Below are positions 49,633 to 61,214 of a DNA stretch of 64,000 nucleotides, piece after piece. The stretch covers positions 4,565,178 through 4,629,177 of the forward strand of contig PTFA01000031.1 in assembly GCA_003342895.1 (NCBI GenBank), written 5' to 3'. Position 1 is the first letter of the stretch, and each line of letters begins with the position of its first letter. The notes under the pieces are model-generated. The model saw nothing but the letters and a program-made list of their open reading frames with translations, was not told the origin of the DNA and made no database searches. This DNA is from Casuarius casuarius (taxonomy: Eukaryota; Chordata; Aves; Casuariiformes; Casuariidae). The position numbers and the translations under genes were made by a program.

Positions 49633-50536
49633 GTACGTACTGGGGGAGAGACTGAGAGAATCTCACATAGATGCAGGGATAGAAACTGTAGGAGAAAACA
49701 GTGGAGTAGGGCAGGATATTTGGTTTAGTCATCTGTGTTGCTGAAATCATGCTCACAAAGGAAGAGGAAATTCATGTCTGAAGATCTTGTGAAAGATTAT
49801 TACCATCATTATGACAAAAATGTAAATTACTTGAGAAATACATTGAATGCATCCCTATGAGTACTAATTTAAAAACAACTGGGGCCATTTATGTGTGTGA
49901 ACTGTGTGTATTTGTGTGAAGCTTAGTGTACATGGTAATACCGGGGCCAACATAACGTATTGTTCCCTCTCAGCCCTCCTCCCCAGGGAGATGCAGAGGC
50001 AGTTGAACAGCAGTCCTGACTCTAGTCTGTCACCAAGTACTGCAGTAGGAGAATATCTTGTATATTGTAGCAGAGCATATCAAGGTGAGCTAAAAATCAT
50101 GCAGTTTTCTTCAAGTTCCGCAGTAAATATTGTCCTTATAGTTATTAAAAAGGTGCTAGAACAGGTACATTGTAGCAGAAGGGTGCTCTGACTCCATATT
50201 ATGTATTAGCAACTTTACGTTTTGGCACTACTGAAGCCTGAAAACCTCCCTTTTCAAGGTAAAACTGATTTCTAGAACTGAACAAATAATCAGTACCTGA
50301 ATTCAAAGTCCAGCTTCTGTTGCAAAAGAGGAATTTTTTAATAGATGAAAACCTCCTTACACTTGCTTGTTCTTGGAGTTTGTTAGTTGCTTCCGTTAGC
50401 TCTGTTCAGAAATCCAAAGCTACAACAGTTTGCTCAGCTGCCACCAACCATATGGTATTGTTTTCTTTTCACAATTAGATAAGCACGACTTACTAGATTT
50501 CTGTTCAGAAGGGAAGTAAAGTTTAAAATTATGGGA

Positions 50537-50790
50537 GGACGGCACTCGTCTGGGACTTGAGAGACTCGGGGCTACACCTGGCCTCCTCCCAAGTGACCAG
50601 AGACACCACCAGGGGCCCCTGGACAGCCTTCCTGCAGCCCTGCGCTTTCGTGGGGATCTGGGCTCTGATCTCCTTGCTCCTCATTATCCTCCACTGACAG
50701 ATGGGGAGAAAACAACCCCTATCTCCTATTTCAGAGTTACTGCAAGAATAACTGAGGACTGCAAGATGTTAAAATGCAGCAGTAATTGAG
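50537..50790 (+). repeat. MIR-like SINE relic
   Basis: In order: GACTTGAGAGACTCGGGGCT (like the MIR 'ggagacctgggttc'), then CTGACAGATGGGGAGAAAAC, then CTATCTCCTATTTCAGAG and ACTGCAAGAATAACTGAGGA. This is the tRNA-derived-to-tail order of MIR/CORE-SINE elements in the + direction, with strong divergence in the middle. Confidence 0.6.
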
Positions 50791-51214
50791 GAATATAAAT
50801 ATCTAGCACAGTTTTGTTTTAAAATGAGCTCTCCAAGCATTCTCATATGCAAGCTTGAAAAGAAAAGAAAAACATCTTCTGCAGAAACATTAGTGGCACA
50901 CAAATCTTTCAAGTTCAACTGTCATTGCTTAGGTACAGGGCCCTACAACACAGCTCCGCTTCGTGATAGACAGGGCTTAATGTCCTTGTACCTGGCTGAG
51001 GAACTACAAGTAAAATGGGTCGTTCCCCTCCGCCCCGGTCCATGGAGAGGACCTCCTGGAGTCCCCGAGAGGAGTAGTGAGACTGTAAGTGGGCCGTCCT
51101 GGTGTGGCTCTGCCGAGCGCGCAGGTGTTTGCAGCCAGCAGAGACCCGGGAGACGAAGAGACCGATATTCAGACACAGCTAAATGACATTGGGAAGTTAG
51201 TTCTCCGTACAAAA

Positions 51215-51245
51215 GTAATTTAGGCTCCTAAGCCACCTAAATGCT
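51215..51245. repeat. Ancient repeat relic motif
   Basis: AATTTAGGCTCCTAAGCCAC followed by CTAAATGC matches a signature (TTAGGCTCCTAAATGCC) I associate with an old bird/reptile interspersed repeat. Low certainty. Confidence 0.35.
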
Positions 51246-51339
51246 TCAGGCTGTGAATAAGCAGCCTGCCTGCTGGGGTTGTTCTCCTCCTGTCCTTTTT
51301 TTTAAAAAGAGGCCACCTGAGAAAAGGAGTACTTGGAGA

Positions 51340-51660
51340 AGGCGAGCCGATGCAGGCGTGGCAGAGGGAGCATCTGCTCAGGTGTCAGCAGCACAGGGAC
51401 TGGGAGGGCACAGGTGCATGGGGCCGACGTGCTCGATGGCACGGCGACGCTCACAGCTCCCTGACCCGAAGGCAGCCAAGAGCCTGGGCTTTGCCCCGAG
51501 TGAAGGCAGCAGGGGGAAAAGCTGAGAGCCTGGGCCGTGCCGAGGAAGGCAACCGGCAGCTCTTCCAAGCCCTGCGCTTGCTGAGCACCGGCAAACGTCG
51601 CAGTTACGCCTTGCGGGTCGGACGGAGCTGGAGGCTGGTGAGTGAAGACCTGCTGCAGAT
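51340..51660 (+). other. GC/CpG-rich block with open frame and splice donor
   Basis: A CpG-rich block inside COA1 intron 3 with an open + frame of 121 codons (51,350-51,715) rich in Arg, Ala and Gly. A strong donor-like CTG|GTGAGTGAAG occurs at 51,639. The protein resembles nothing I know, and the opposite strand is also open for 120 codons (51,302-51,664), as GC-rich DNA often is. It could be an alternative exon, a small regulatory island or neither. Confidence 0.3.
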
Positions 51661-52153
51661 TCATTGCAGCGAGGTGCAGCAGCCTAATTACCTAATTGTA
51701 TGCGCTCAGCATTGACTCCCGTAAAAGCAGAGCTGGGCAAGCGCCAGCAGCTTTTGAAAATCCCATCTTAGTATGCTGAAATAATAGTCTGTCCCAGCTG
51801 GAAAACCAGCATGAGCAGGCTCACAGAAACAGGTCTGGAGCAGAGCTTTGAGGACAGCAAAAGGCTCCCCCCCAGTCTCCAACAAATGCACTCTTCCCTC
51901 TCCTTTGACTAACCACCATCCTACCCTGTCAGTTTTTTCAGTGATCGCATTGAGTGATCACACAATCTTTAAACTCTTCCAAGCTAGGATAATTACTTAG
52001 CAACACAGTCCGGCTCCAAGGCTGGAGCAGAGCGAGGCAAGGAATGCACCAACAGGATGGAGAAGAAGAAAGGCGTGGGGTCGGGGGGAGAGAGAAATGT
52101 CCTATCTAAAAATAGCTGTCAGGATTTTATTCAGGTTGCAACAGATAGGAACA

Positions 52154-52183
52154 CACAGCCCAGATTTAAAAATCTGGGCTGTG
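52154..52183. repeat. Perfect 30-bp palindrome
   Basis: Arms CACAGCCCAGATTT and AAATCTGGGCTGTG pair perfectly around a 2-base AA centre. The arm sequence resembles the CCCAGATTT/AAATCTGGG ends of old interspersed repeats in bird and reptile DNA, so it may be the relic of a palindromic MITE-like element. Confidence 0.9.
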
Positions 52184-52375
52184 GGAAGCTGTTAGGGAAA
52201 ATAGCTATTAGAAACTGGCACTTGCAAACCAAGTTTTAAAACACTTGAGAGAATTTTTAAGAGCAGCAAATGCATGGAGAGATTTGTTTCTCCATGCCAG
52301 CTGTTTCTAGACCTAAGTTTACTACTATATTAAAACCAATCGAAGCAAGTTAAAAGCTCTTTTGGTGTTTGTCAG

Positions 52376-52472
52376 CTGGTCCCTCCAGGATGTCACCTTG
52401 AAGCTCCGGGATGGTCAGAATATTCCAGTTTACCACTCCCCTGTGGAAAGCATCAGCATGCAAGAAAGCTAA
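52376..52472 (+). CDS. COA1: COA1 coding exon 4 (C-terminus and stop)
   Basis: The last coding exon follows the acceptor TTTGTCAG. Its first base completes a Cys codon, then 31 residues precede TAA (52,470-52,472). [13 protein letters not shown] and NIPVYHSP align with human WHLDEVFLELKDG and QIPVFKLS. The tail ESISMQES is shorter and different, as expected of a variable C-terminus. Two AATAAA sites follow within about 320 bp. The reading frame is fully intact. Confidence 0.93.
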
Positions 52473-52692
52473 AAATCAAAGGCAGCTGCTTCTCCACCTC
52501 CCACTGAACCGAAGAAGCCATTAATTGATTGCATCACGCTGTGTACGTGGAGGTACACCGTTGTCACAAACAGACAATTTCACTTAAGTGGGTGCTCTAA
52601 AGACAGTTTTCTCTTTAACATTGACCTCATCATTGCCATAATTGTAATTTCCTTGGTTTGTTGGTTTATTTCTGTGTACAGCAGAAGCCTAA

Positions 52693-52698
52693 AATAAA
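52693..52698 (+). terminator. COA1: COA1 poly(A) signal (AATAAA)
   Basis: A canonical hexamer 221 nt after the stop codon, with a TGTGTTTGTCTTGTATGTGC stretch 35 nt downstream that suits CstF binding. It is the best polyadenylation site for COA1. Confidence 0.7.
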
Positions 52699-52775
52699 GA
52701 TTTTGCAACAAGAGTTGCTGTTCCAGAAAGTCATGTGTTTGTCTTGTATGTGCTGGTATTGCGAATTGAGTTTGA

Positions 52776-52785
52776 AATAAATAAA
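52776..52785 (+). terminator. COA1: Second COA1 poly(A) signal (overlapping AATAAA)
   Basis: AATAAATAAA contains two overlapping hexamers and could act as a backup site about 85 nt after the first. Confidence 0.45.
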
Positions 52786-52800
52786 CAAACTGCCAGGAAA

Positions 52801-55531
52801 CTGAGGTTTTCTCCAACTGCAGGCCTCAGCCTGGGCAATTGGATTGCTCTCTCATGACTAGAAAACTAGATCAGCTTGTCAAAGCGATTCTCACGCTCTT
52901 CTGTTTTCCACCATTTCTCAGCAAGGCATTACCTAAAGCAGAATTACCCAAAGCAGGTAAGGTGAAGCTCAAGCAGGATCCCCCTCCTCTGCACAAGAAA
53001 AAGTCACATACCAGATAGATCTGCACTCTCACAAGTATCATTAAAAAAGATCATGAGATACCAACGACCACTCATCCTAGCTTATGAATTCCAGGAATTT
53101 CTCAGTGCTTCCACTGTTCACTCTAAAAGTGGCTCAGGGTATGCCGGTGTTTCATATAAGCGCTGTCAAATGGGTTTGGGAGGGCACATGCATTCCCTCA
53201 GTTCTGTTTAGGGAGGGAAACAGTAGATAGGTACAGCACAGGTAAAATACTGACATGGCTCAATCGGACTACAATGAGAGATTTTGATTTTGCCATGGTT
53301 TTGCCAATACAGCTGATCCACTAACAGAGTAAAGAATTGTCCATTACCAAAAGCAAGTCAGGGAATAAGCAAAAAGGAAAAATAATCCAGGAAACTGCAT
53401 GATCCAGCAAACTGTAAAACCTAGGCAAAGTCTGAGAAGGTGAGGAGACAAGTATCTGGTGTGCCTTCATACAAGCTACTAAGAACATCCAGAAAGGGAA
53501 TTATTACTTTGAACTATTGCAACGGGCAGAGCATTTACCAGCTTAAACAAGACATAGCTCGTGAAGGCTTAGAGCGTATACCACTCAAATCCAATTTTAC
53601 TCCATCTCAACATCCAAATATGAGTCCTAGAAATCCACCAAAGGCACAGGCAGTGCCACACCTTTCACAAGTAATGAGCATGAGATGAAGAAGGGAGAGC
53701 TAGTGCAAAAGATTGTAAAAGACCAGCAAGCATTTTCCTGCTGTACAGTGACCAGCCAAACTAGATGACACGACCTTTTGAGTAAGTATAAATGACTGCA
53801 GAGCCCCTGCCAAAGCAAATGAAGGAAAGGACTAAAGTGTCACAGCAAATGCATCTTTGCATCAGACTGCTTTTAGAAAGAAAAACCATGTGAGATTTAG
53901 TCAGGGATTCACAAAATGCTACCCAGGATGAACACTGCCTGTGCAACCTGATCCAACCTCTGTGTGTGCCCAGCGCACCAGGGGAGGGATTAGGGTGAGT
54001 CAAGGAGAGACAGTGCAACCCAGGTTTGAGATTGTAATCGCTGCTATAAGGTTTCACAACAAAATGCAAATTGAGATTTAAAAATGTTATCCCCGCACTC
54101 CTGCAGCCCGCCCAGCAAACAAACTGCCTGAGAGCTGGGGCGATCTCTGAGCTGCCTGCTGTCTCAGAGCGTGGGGCACTCTGGCTTTTGGTCACTGAAG
54201 GTGTTTGGCAGGGAGTCAAACAGTCGAGGAGGAAAAGCCAAAGCAACCACCTTACACTCGTCTGTTATCACTTCCCTCGCTGCAGCTTTGATTCTTATCA
54301 GACTCCAGAGAAGCAGAAGCTTTTGAGAGCAACAGCTCCACTGCAACGCCAGCCTATTCAGTGCCTCCCTATTTCCGTGCTACGAATTCACGTATCTGGC
54401 CCATACTTTGGTTTGTCACCACTACACACTTCATTAGCCTGGGATTTCCTGTGGTTGGGAGGTGCACAAATGTCAAGGAAACCCAGCCACAACCATCCAG
54501 CTGACAGTAGTGTAAAAGTTCCTCACCACCAACCTGTATCTCGAGCAGACACTCATGATATCTCAAGCCTGGCTTCACAAATCCTTGGGGACTGCACTGC
54601 ACCACCACTCAGCCTGGCTCTAACCCTTGGTTGTCCTAGGCCTGAAGGAAACATTCCCACACTAAACTTCCTAGCAAAAGAGGAAGTTTTATTGTCTTGC
54701 TTTGGGGAAGCAGAGTATAGGAACAGGCTGTTTCTTTCATTTTCCCCCTGGAAAACTTGCAGGGCACCCTTTAGCCATTTATGATCATTCCGCTTCCTCC
54801 ATAGGTTCACACAGATTGTGAGAAAAGGCAGCACCATCATATCTTATCAGCATCCCTACAAATCAAATCTTTAAAAGGAAGAAAGTGTTGGATGGAGCTG
54901 GAGACCAGCAGATCAGGGGAGTGGGGCAAGGGAAAAGTGAAAGGGGTATTGCTCATTTACATTAAAATCCCTGCATTTATTTTATGTATCTAACAGCAAA
55001 CAAAAACTTTCTTACCTCTTGACCTTGAAGAGCCTCAGCAGCTACTTCCTCTCCACATTTGAGCTATATTAAGATGTATATATTCAAAGGGGGAAAAAAG
55101 CAGCAAGTTGGTTTGTTCAGTGCTGAGCTACTTCAGCCATGTGGCTCCCATTAGGCACAGCACAGCCCCTGGCTGCTGCTTGCAGAGGGGACGCAGGTGC
55201 AGCGGGAGCAGCCAAGCGAGCCAGCCCATGCCAGGGGAGCGGCCAGAGCAAAGGCCTCTAAACCAGCAGCAGCTGCTGAAAACCCAGTTTCAAGAGGGCT
55301 CCTGTGCACCCTCTTAGCCCTGCAGTCTTTCCCTCTAAGGCATGCCAGAGCAGAGTACCCTGCATTTGGCTTCTTCATTAGGTCAGTGAAGCTCTAATTT
55401 GCCCATTGTAATTACATTGTGTTGCAGGTCACTAAAAACCACTCTGGATGATCATTTCATTGCATTTTGAAAACATTCCTTTTTTGATAAAAGGCCTTGA
55501 AAAGACTAACTCCTTTAGAAAGCCATTCTTT
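52801..55531. other. Convergent intergenic stretch, part 1
   Basis: DNA between the COA1 3' end and the CR1 copy. It contains the longest open frame of the window (237 codons, + strand, 54,071-54,784), which I do not recognise. It has no flanking promoter, splice or poly(A) evidence that I can see, and it overlaps a 161-codon frame on the - strand. Confidence 0.55.
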
Positions 55532-55930
55532 TCTAATCACAGAATAGTTGGGGCTGGAAGGGACCTCTGGAGATTGCCTGCTCCAACCCCCTGCTCAAGC
55601 AGGGTCAGCTAGAGCAGGTTGCTCAGGGCTGTGTCTGCAGTTTGGTTTTGAGTATCTCCAAGGATGGAGACTCCACAGCCTCTCTGGGCAACCTACTCCA
55701 GTGTTCGACCACCCTTAGAGTAGAAAAAGTTTTTTCTTATGTTTAAACAGAATTTCCTCTTGTCCTGTCACTGGGCACCGAGAGGAGCCTGGCTTTGTCT
55801 TCTTTACTACCCCCCATCAGGTATTCATACACAGGTAACATCTCCCTGAGTCTTCTCTTCTACAGGCTAAACAAACCCAGTGCTCTTGGTCTCTCCTCAT
55901 ATGACAGGTGCTCCAATCCTTTAATCAGCT
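55532..55930 (-). mobile_element. CR1 LINE, 5'-truncated 3' end
   Basis: On the + strand it begins near TCACAGAATAGTTGGGGCTG and continues with GGAAGGGACCTCTGGAGATT, CTCCAACCCCCTGCTCAAGC, AGTATCTCCAAGGATGGAGA and CTTCTCTTCTACAGGCTAAA. This is the reverse complement of the classic avian CR1 3' end. The element thus lies on the - strand, about 400 bp long and truncated at its 5' end, as most CR1 copies are, so it cannot move by itself. Against the consensus as I remember it, about 25 bp are missing near 55,758, between two CCT repeats. It sits in the intergenic interval between the two converging genes. Confidence 0.93.
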
Positions 55931-58900
55931 TAATTATTTAAGTATGTTAATTTATTTTAAGTTTGCTTGAAACTTTCCATAGCCCTTTTGCATTTGTTGG
56001 TGTGGTTAAAACAACCAACATCGTTATGGCCTTTGCTGGATTGCATATTTGAGTTTCTTACTCTAAAGTTTGATGCTTCTGTCATGCAGTCATCACCCTG
56101 AAGAAAGTTAGCAAGAAGGCAGACTGATCGGAGGCAAGAACTTAATTTACAACACAGGAACAATAAGCAAATAATGCTTAGTAGAATTATACAATATTTG
56201 CACTTACTTGAGTTGGAGATGAATAGTGCATACAACACCATAAACTTTAAAAGCAGTAGCTTCATACAGCCTAAGCAGGCAAATGTGTTGCTTTTTGGAC
56301 ATGCTTCTTTAAGGCAGCAATATGATTTTGGCAAACTCATTGGCCTGTCAGTTCATTTTTTAGCTTGGACTGATTTTTTGTTTTGCACAAGGAATGTTAA
56401 TCATTTTGATTCACTTCTGCATTTAGAAGCAAGGCTAGATTCAGTCCTTTCCTACCTTTTGCATGCATCTTGTCTGCTTTTCAAAGTGAAATCATTTTCC
56501 TACATGCCTTCTGTAAAACTTACTGCAAAGTTCCCAGCAGCCAGGTCCAGGAAGTCCTGTAATACCAGTAGTGAAGGAGACATGTCAGTCTTGATATGTT
56601 ACTTTGAAAGATACATCACACCTGGCTAAAACACCTTTCGTTCACTTTCTGCCAAACAAAGTATGTAAAACACTGGATTCATGTCATTTTTGTATCAATC
56701 TAATGCAGTGTCTGTTAACTGGCTTAAAAAAAAGAAAAAGCTTTAAAAATGAGCACCTTTATTTAATGATTTGTGAGAGACAGCCTTTGCCTCTCTGCCT
56801 GTTAAAGCCCAAGACAAGAACTTCCATCCAGCAAATGAGCCAGCTGGATTTCACTGGTAGCTATCAGTAAGGTGATATCCCCAATGGTTCAAATTTTCTT
56901 GTAAGAGGTTGGTGAAAGCCCCCTGTGTTATTCAGTCTATTTGCTGCAATTACAAATTCATCTAAAAGATGGGGTACATCTGATTTCAGTACATAGCCAG
57001 ATTTTTGTGATTGTGATTGCACAAGCAAGCAAGGAATCAACCCAACCTAATTTTCCCATATTTACAGAGAGGAAGATAATTCCCTCAAGGATTAAGTTCC
57101 CTCTCCTCCTCTAATTTTGCAGTAACTGTTGTGATGCTGATGCGCTCTTTCACTTTGAAAAATTCTAACCTTTTCTTAAAGCTTCCAGGTTATGTATTTA
57201 TGGAACCAAATTATTTTATTATTATAAAGCTATACAGTTGTCAGTTGTCTTATAGCAGGAATAATTAATGAAATTAAATAGCACTAGAAAGGGGCATTCC
57301 TTTCCATAGAAAAGAAAACTTTTTTGCACCCAACACCTATTTGATATTGTGACTTTCCCCACAGGAAGTTACAGAAGCCAAATATACATATATAGCCCCA
57401 GGTACAGATTTTGGAAGGGATGTTGAAGCTTCACTGCTTCAGAGTACACATTTCTGCATGCTTTGTTAAAACTAGATTAATTTGCATCTGCTCCAGCATG
57501 TCCATCCTGGATACGCACTCATCCTAAATTACATACCATCCATTGACATTTAACCGCTGTCTTTCCAATCCCACACCTTCAGTCCAAAGGGTTTCCTTCT
57601 GCCAGACATCTGAAATGACGGTCCTGAATTTAATGGCAATACATTTCTAGGACACCAAGGGAGAAAAAAAATAAAAAAACCCCCAAAAATGAACGAGGAA
57701 CATTTACCTGAGTAATATGACTATATTTATTAATGCCAATGAAGCTTATTCAACATCTGTAAATGTTGTATCATAAAGATCTCTGCAATGCAAACGAGTA
57801 TTGCTTTGGAGTGGGAAGGATCACTGGTGCACTTTGTGCAGCCAATACAAATTGAACAAATGCTTAATTCAGAAAACTAAAGTATCAGTAATCTTGTTAT
57901 ATGGGTGTTGAGAAAAATACAGAAGTTTTTGGAGGCGGGCAAGGGCATTTGAACCAAAGACTCCATATAACACATTACCACCCAATTCTGGCAATACAAA
58001 TCTTGCTCTTACTCAAAGCTAAAGGTGAAGCAAGGTGTACAGTTACCAAACACAGAAGAGAATCAATTTTAAAGTTGCCATAGTTCACATAGTACAGCAC
58101 TGTACTTGCTTTAGCTTTAATACAGATTCCAGTAATCATTCAGTCATTTTGCATCAGATAAGGTAGCATAACTTTTGAAATTCTGTTTCAAATCAGCAAG
58201 TGTTGACTTTAAGCTTTTTTTTTTTTTAAATCATTATGTGTTAAAGTATTTTCCAATGAAGAACTAATAAAAAGAAACTTTGCAAAGGCCTGTCTACTAT
58301 TCAAGAAGAAAGTTTCAGTTATTGCAAAGCTTCTGAAACAGTAAATATATTGAGAGACATATAACGAGCTGGCAGCATTTCTTTAAACTGTAGAACTGTC
58401 TTCCAAGATGAGTTCCTGGAGCATCTTAAGAGAGATCCTGAGCCATGGAATGAAGTGGTCCAAGGCCCATCTTCCTCCCTGTCCCCTACCAGCACCACCA
58501 GTTGAAAATGGGCAGTTAACTTTTGTTCAGGTTTCCTAACTGACTGATACCAAGATCCATCTGGTTGGTTACAAGCTGGAATTCACTGCTTTTGCATTTA
58601 GGGATCCTCAATGGGAGAGGAAAGAAAAATAAAGGTAAGTAGTGAGACAAATCACAATAAAAATTCTGTTTTGGACAAAGAACAGGATTTTTTTTATAGA
58701 GCTTTTAGTTTAATGACTGTATGTCTGAAGCCTCCTCTAAAAAGAAAAAAAAAAAGGAAAAAAACCCCATAGCAGTTAGCAACAAATAGAGGCAAAGCAA
58801 CAGGCTTTGCTTTCAACTAGATGTGTTTGCTCTTCATGCCAACAATCACAAGGGACATACAGGCCTGCACCTTTCAGACCTATCATACTGTCCCCCACCT

Positions 58901-61200
58901 CCAAACCCCACAGTACATAGGGAGCTAATAGTTCAGGTCTCTTACATCAGAGCCCTAGAATTAACAATTCTCTAGCAGTTTCTAAGAACATCTGTTCTTC
59001 CCTTCCATTCCTTTGATTCTTCCATTCAAGCAAATAGCAGCCTTGCTCCAAACCTCATGCAGGCAGGCTGTGGCACTGGTAGACACAGGGCCCCAGCAGG
59101 TGCCAAGTGTAGTTGACTGAAGAGCTGGAACATGTGGGCAATGCTATTTCAGTCCCAAAGGGATGAGGGTCAAGGAGTTTATTCCTTCCCTCTCTCCACC
59201 CACCAAGCATAAGCAGCTTTTTTTCCCCCCTAGATAAATTGTGCACACAGGCAGTCCTCCACATTCAAGGAGCTGCAGAGAATCAGCTGTTCTTCACAAG
59301 CTAGTGATTTGTCCTCAGTCTTAATAGATCAGTTTGCTAGTAATTAAACCTCTCAAAACCAGTAACCTCAACAGCTGCTTTCTGGAGTGTAGAGAAAGAA
59401 TACCTAATTTACAGCTTTACCCACACTTATAGTGGAATAGAAAGAGCTTCAAATGCAAGTGAAACTGGCTGATAGTCCTGCAGTAACACAGCATAGAAGC
59501 TTTTTTGTATTATAGGACCAATTTAAAATGCCTTGCTTAGAGCTTATATTATTAAGCTTTCACAACTTTATATAAATTCTTAATGACATAAAAAACCACC
59601 TTAAGGCACAAAAAGTTAAATGAAAGTGCAGCACACTGGAAATCTTAAAGCAGCCAATTCAAAAGAAGCTGGCCTTGTAACAAGTACACCATTCATTCAT
59701 ACATGTTAAGCTTCACTGTCATATATTACAAACAGTAAATATAGGACAAAATGTATGCTGCCCAGCATCCACTTTCATTAGTGCAAACCCACATCCCTAT
59801 GAGGGGATAACTATGAGGGCTAATCTGTGGTTACACAGGAATTAAAACAGCTTAGAGATCCATCAAGTGATTTGCCATGAGCAACCATGAACTAGAGTAT
59901 GATTTAGGTATCTAGATATAGCAACATAAATTTGTGTTTTGTAACTGTGGGATGTGGCATGTTTGAGTCTGTGCTTTGTGCAACTTGTTAAAAGCAAGGA
60001 AGTTCAGATGTAAAAAAAAAAAAAAAGTCAAAGTTTTCCAGCTTTAATCACTGCAATTTTAATTGAACTTCAAAAGTTTATGCAACCCAAACAGATTGTC
60101 TTGGGCAAACAACCGAACACTAAAAGAAAGATGCCTATGAAGAATACTGACTTGAGTCTAACAGTGGTCAGCACTATGGGTAGAAAAACATGTGTAATGC
60201 AGCTACTGTTCCTCACTTCCAAGAATGCCCATATAACACGACAACTCTGTGGGCTCAAAGATTCTTGTTTAATTTCTATTAATTGCCAGCCACGGTTATC
60301 CAAAGAAATCTTTATGGTACAAGTCTACCAGGTTCCTGTCTACAGGAAGAAAAAAAGCAGCAAATGACTGATTTCGAGAGTACGAAAGGCATCTCCAGAT
60401 AACAATATAAAACACATCCAAATTGAATTATTCAAGTACTACTGGATGTTTTATTATATAAAGGTCTTCATGGAGTGAGATGTTGTCCTACCTACATGTA
60501 CATTCAATATGTAATTCAATAGGAGAAATGTCTCATGGAACTGTTTAATTTGGGTGCATTTTCTGATGTGGCTTCAAATGAAGGCAACCAGACCACTGGC
60601 AATGAAGTATTATAGAAAAATGCACATTTCCTCAATGTCCCAGTGCTCTTCCTGCAGTTTTTTCTTTACCAATGCTTTGTCTAACCCTTACAGTAATACT
60701 AATCAGATCACATAATAAGCCATTTACCTTTTGTGTGAAGGAGGAACTGTAATAGTAGCAGAGAGCACTGAACTCCTGTTCATTAAGAAGAATAAGAACA
60801 TTCCCAGTACATGTTTGAAATTAGGAGTCTGTTGCAACATGGAAAAACAGAAAAACTAGCTTAAGAATTTCTATTCATTGTTTTATAGCAAGAAAACTTT
60901 TGTCAGGGTTTATTATAAAGGAACAGCATAAGGAAACCAAATAAATAGTTGAACAGTTAACAGTATGCAATATAATAGCACTAAACTTCAATTACATAAA
61001 AATTAAACTTTGGAACACCATCAATATGAGAGATTTCTAAGAAAACTAGGACTCCATCCAAGAGCCTTGGATCTGTACATTGCAAAAACCAGTTTTGATG
61101 CCCAGGTGGTCCCTGCTTTATCCTGTAATGGAGGACCCTGTCTATTGAGAACTATGACCCATCCATACAGCTCCCTAATCCTACTCTGCCCCATCATACA
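55931..61200. other. AT-rich convergent intergenic stretch, part 2
   Basis: AT-rich DNA with no recognised exon. Part may be distal STK17A 3' UTR, read leftward. Reverse-strand AATAAA signals (TTTATT on +) occur at 60,450-60,455 and 60,909-60,914, and also near 57,726. An A15 tract lies at 60,012-60,026. Frames up to 151 codons (+, 56,174-56,629) show no domain. Confidence 0.5.
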
Positions 61201-61208
61201 CATACTGT

Positions 61209-61214
61209 TTTATT
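61209..61214 (-). terminator. STK17A: Candidate STK17A poly(A) signal
   Basis: TTTATT on + reads AATAAA on -, about 1.16 kb after the STK17A stop. It is followed in the - direction by a GT-rich stretch (GTATGTGTATGATGGGG). An earlier hexamer lies at 61,596-61,601 and later ones at 60,909 and 60,450, so the true end is not decided by sequence alone. Confidence 0.4.

Larger units (their letters stand above)
49633..52375 (+). other. COA1: COA1 intron 3
   Basis: A phase-2 intron of about 2.7 kb. It holds a MIR-like SINE relic (50,537-50,790), a GC- and CpG-rich block with a 121-codon frame and a good donor (51,340-51,660), further relic motifs (51,215-51,245) and a perfect 30-bp palindrome (52,154-52,183). 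Confidence 0.8.
44351..52800 (+). other. COA1: COA1 gene, coding part
   Basis: Four coding exons (44,360-44,453; 47,428-47,579; 49,556-49,632; 52,376-52,472) join in frame into 139 codons, close to the human length of about 146. Every intron starts with GT and ends with AG, and phases run 1, 0, 2. The product is a small inner-membrane protein of the MITRAC assembly intermediates that helps cytochrome c oxidase and complex I assembly and has a Tim21-like fold (family knowledge). The 5' non-coding exon or exons lie upstream, probably in the CpG island at 130-655. The gene faces STK17A tail to tail. I see no disabling change. Confidence 0.93.
52473..52800 (+). other. COA1: COA1 3' UTR (approximate)
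   Basis: Non-coding sequence after the stop, leading to AATAAA at 52,693-52,698 with a GT-rich stretch at 52,733-52,756, the expected placing of a downstream element. A second pair of overlapping AATAAA lies at 52,776-52,785. The cleavage site is probably near 52,710-52,720. Confidence 0.65.

Noticed and set aside
49634..49640. Alternative COA1 exon 3 donor at 49,637
   Set aside because: It would need a different acceptor at 52,388 and yields HWYDVTLK, which aligns worse with other COA1 proteins than WSLQDVTLK from the chosen pair.
50606..50620. CCACCAGGGGCCCCT as a CTCF site
   Set aside because: It misses two core positions (GGC replaced by CCC) and lies within a decayed SINE.
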